In this document: piece after piece, positions 4,971-5,049 of the stretch
Numbering within the stretch: position 1 is the stretch's first letter
How the letters are laid out: every line of letters starts with the position of its first letter
DNA from: CAYSBK01 sp964429265
GTDB taxonomy: Bacteria > Planctomycetota > Phycisphaerae > Sedimentisphaerales > Anaerobacaceae
DNA length: 5,049 nucleotides
Assembly: GCA_964429265.1 (NCBI GenBank)
Contig: CAYSBK010000165.1
Location: forward strand, 1 to 5,049
Reading direction: 5' to 3'
Notes under the pieces: model-generated
Told to the model about the DNA's origin: nothing
The model's database searches: none
Seen by the model: the letters and a program-made list of their open reading frames with translations, nothing else
Program-made: the position numbers and the translations under genes

Positions 4971-5049
4971 ATGTTTACAAAAATCAACACGACGCCCGGC
5001 CTTACCGCCGTCCCGTTAGCCCCCCTCTGCCGGGCGGTACCGCGCGATC
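4971..5049 (+). CDS. Start of an unidentified gene, cut by the right edge
   Basis: Twenty-six codons are visible from ATG, open to the end of the window. They read MFTKINTTPGL, then TAVPLAPLCRAVPRD. The start has a good Shine-Dalgarno sequence and the gene is divergent from the fucosidase, with 305 bp between the two starts. The visible residues show no clear signal peptide and no motif I recognise. Function is unknown; a role in the same regulon as the fucosidase is only a possibility. An accidental frame cannot be excluded with so little sequence. Confidence 0.45.
   Translation, partial: MFTKINTTPGLTAVPLAPLCRAVPRD

Overview
The window looks like chromosomal DNA from a free-living bacterium that degrades polysaccharides, most likely a planctomycete (Phycisphaerae-like). 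This is inferred from three things: a secreted protein with a PEP-CTERM sorting tail, an exported GH29 alpha-L-fucosidase, and, at the left edge, a short reading frame of a type I recall from planctomycete genomes. Verrucomicrobiota or Lentisphaerota cannot be excluded. No rRNA, complete tRNA, CRISPR array, insertion sequence or integrase gene is visible.

Layout, left to right. Positions 1-193 (minus strand) hold the start of a short frame that runs off the left edge. It reads antisense across what looks like the 3' end of a tRNA (155-174, plus strand). Positions 261-1571 (minus) encode a 12-helix APC-superfamily amino acid permease. Upstream of it lie a leader of about 190 nt, a sigma70-type promoter (1765-1793), and a strong intrinsic terminator (1814-1851) that closes the preceding unit. 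Two imperfect 27-bp direct repeats (1858-1884, 1901-1927) lie just before that terminator. Positions 2022-2693 (minus) encode a small exported PEP-CTERM protein. Its gene is preceded by a leader of about 270 nt and by the best promoter in the window (2972-3000, TTGACA, 17-bp spacer, TACACT). Positions 3160-4665 (minus) encode the fucosidase, with its own promoter at 4722-4749. A divergent plus-strand gene starts at 4971, has a clear Shine-Dalgarno site, and runs off the right edge.

The three complete genes are co-directional, but each has its own promoter and they are separated by about 450-470 bp. They are better read as three transcription units than as one operon. A functional link is weak: the fucosidase releases fucose outside the cytoplasm, the PEP-CTERM protein is probably surface or matrix material, and the permease imports or exchanges amino acids. 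I see no clear new multi-gene system. The points most worth checking are the tRNA-derived left edge, the long structured leader of the PEP-CTERM gene, and the repeat, terminator and promoter block between 1765 and 1927.
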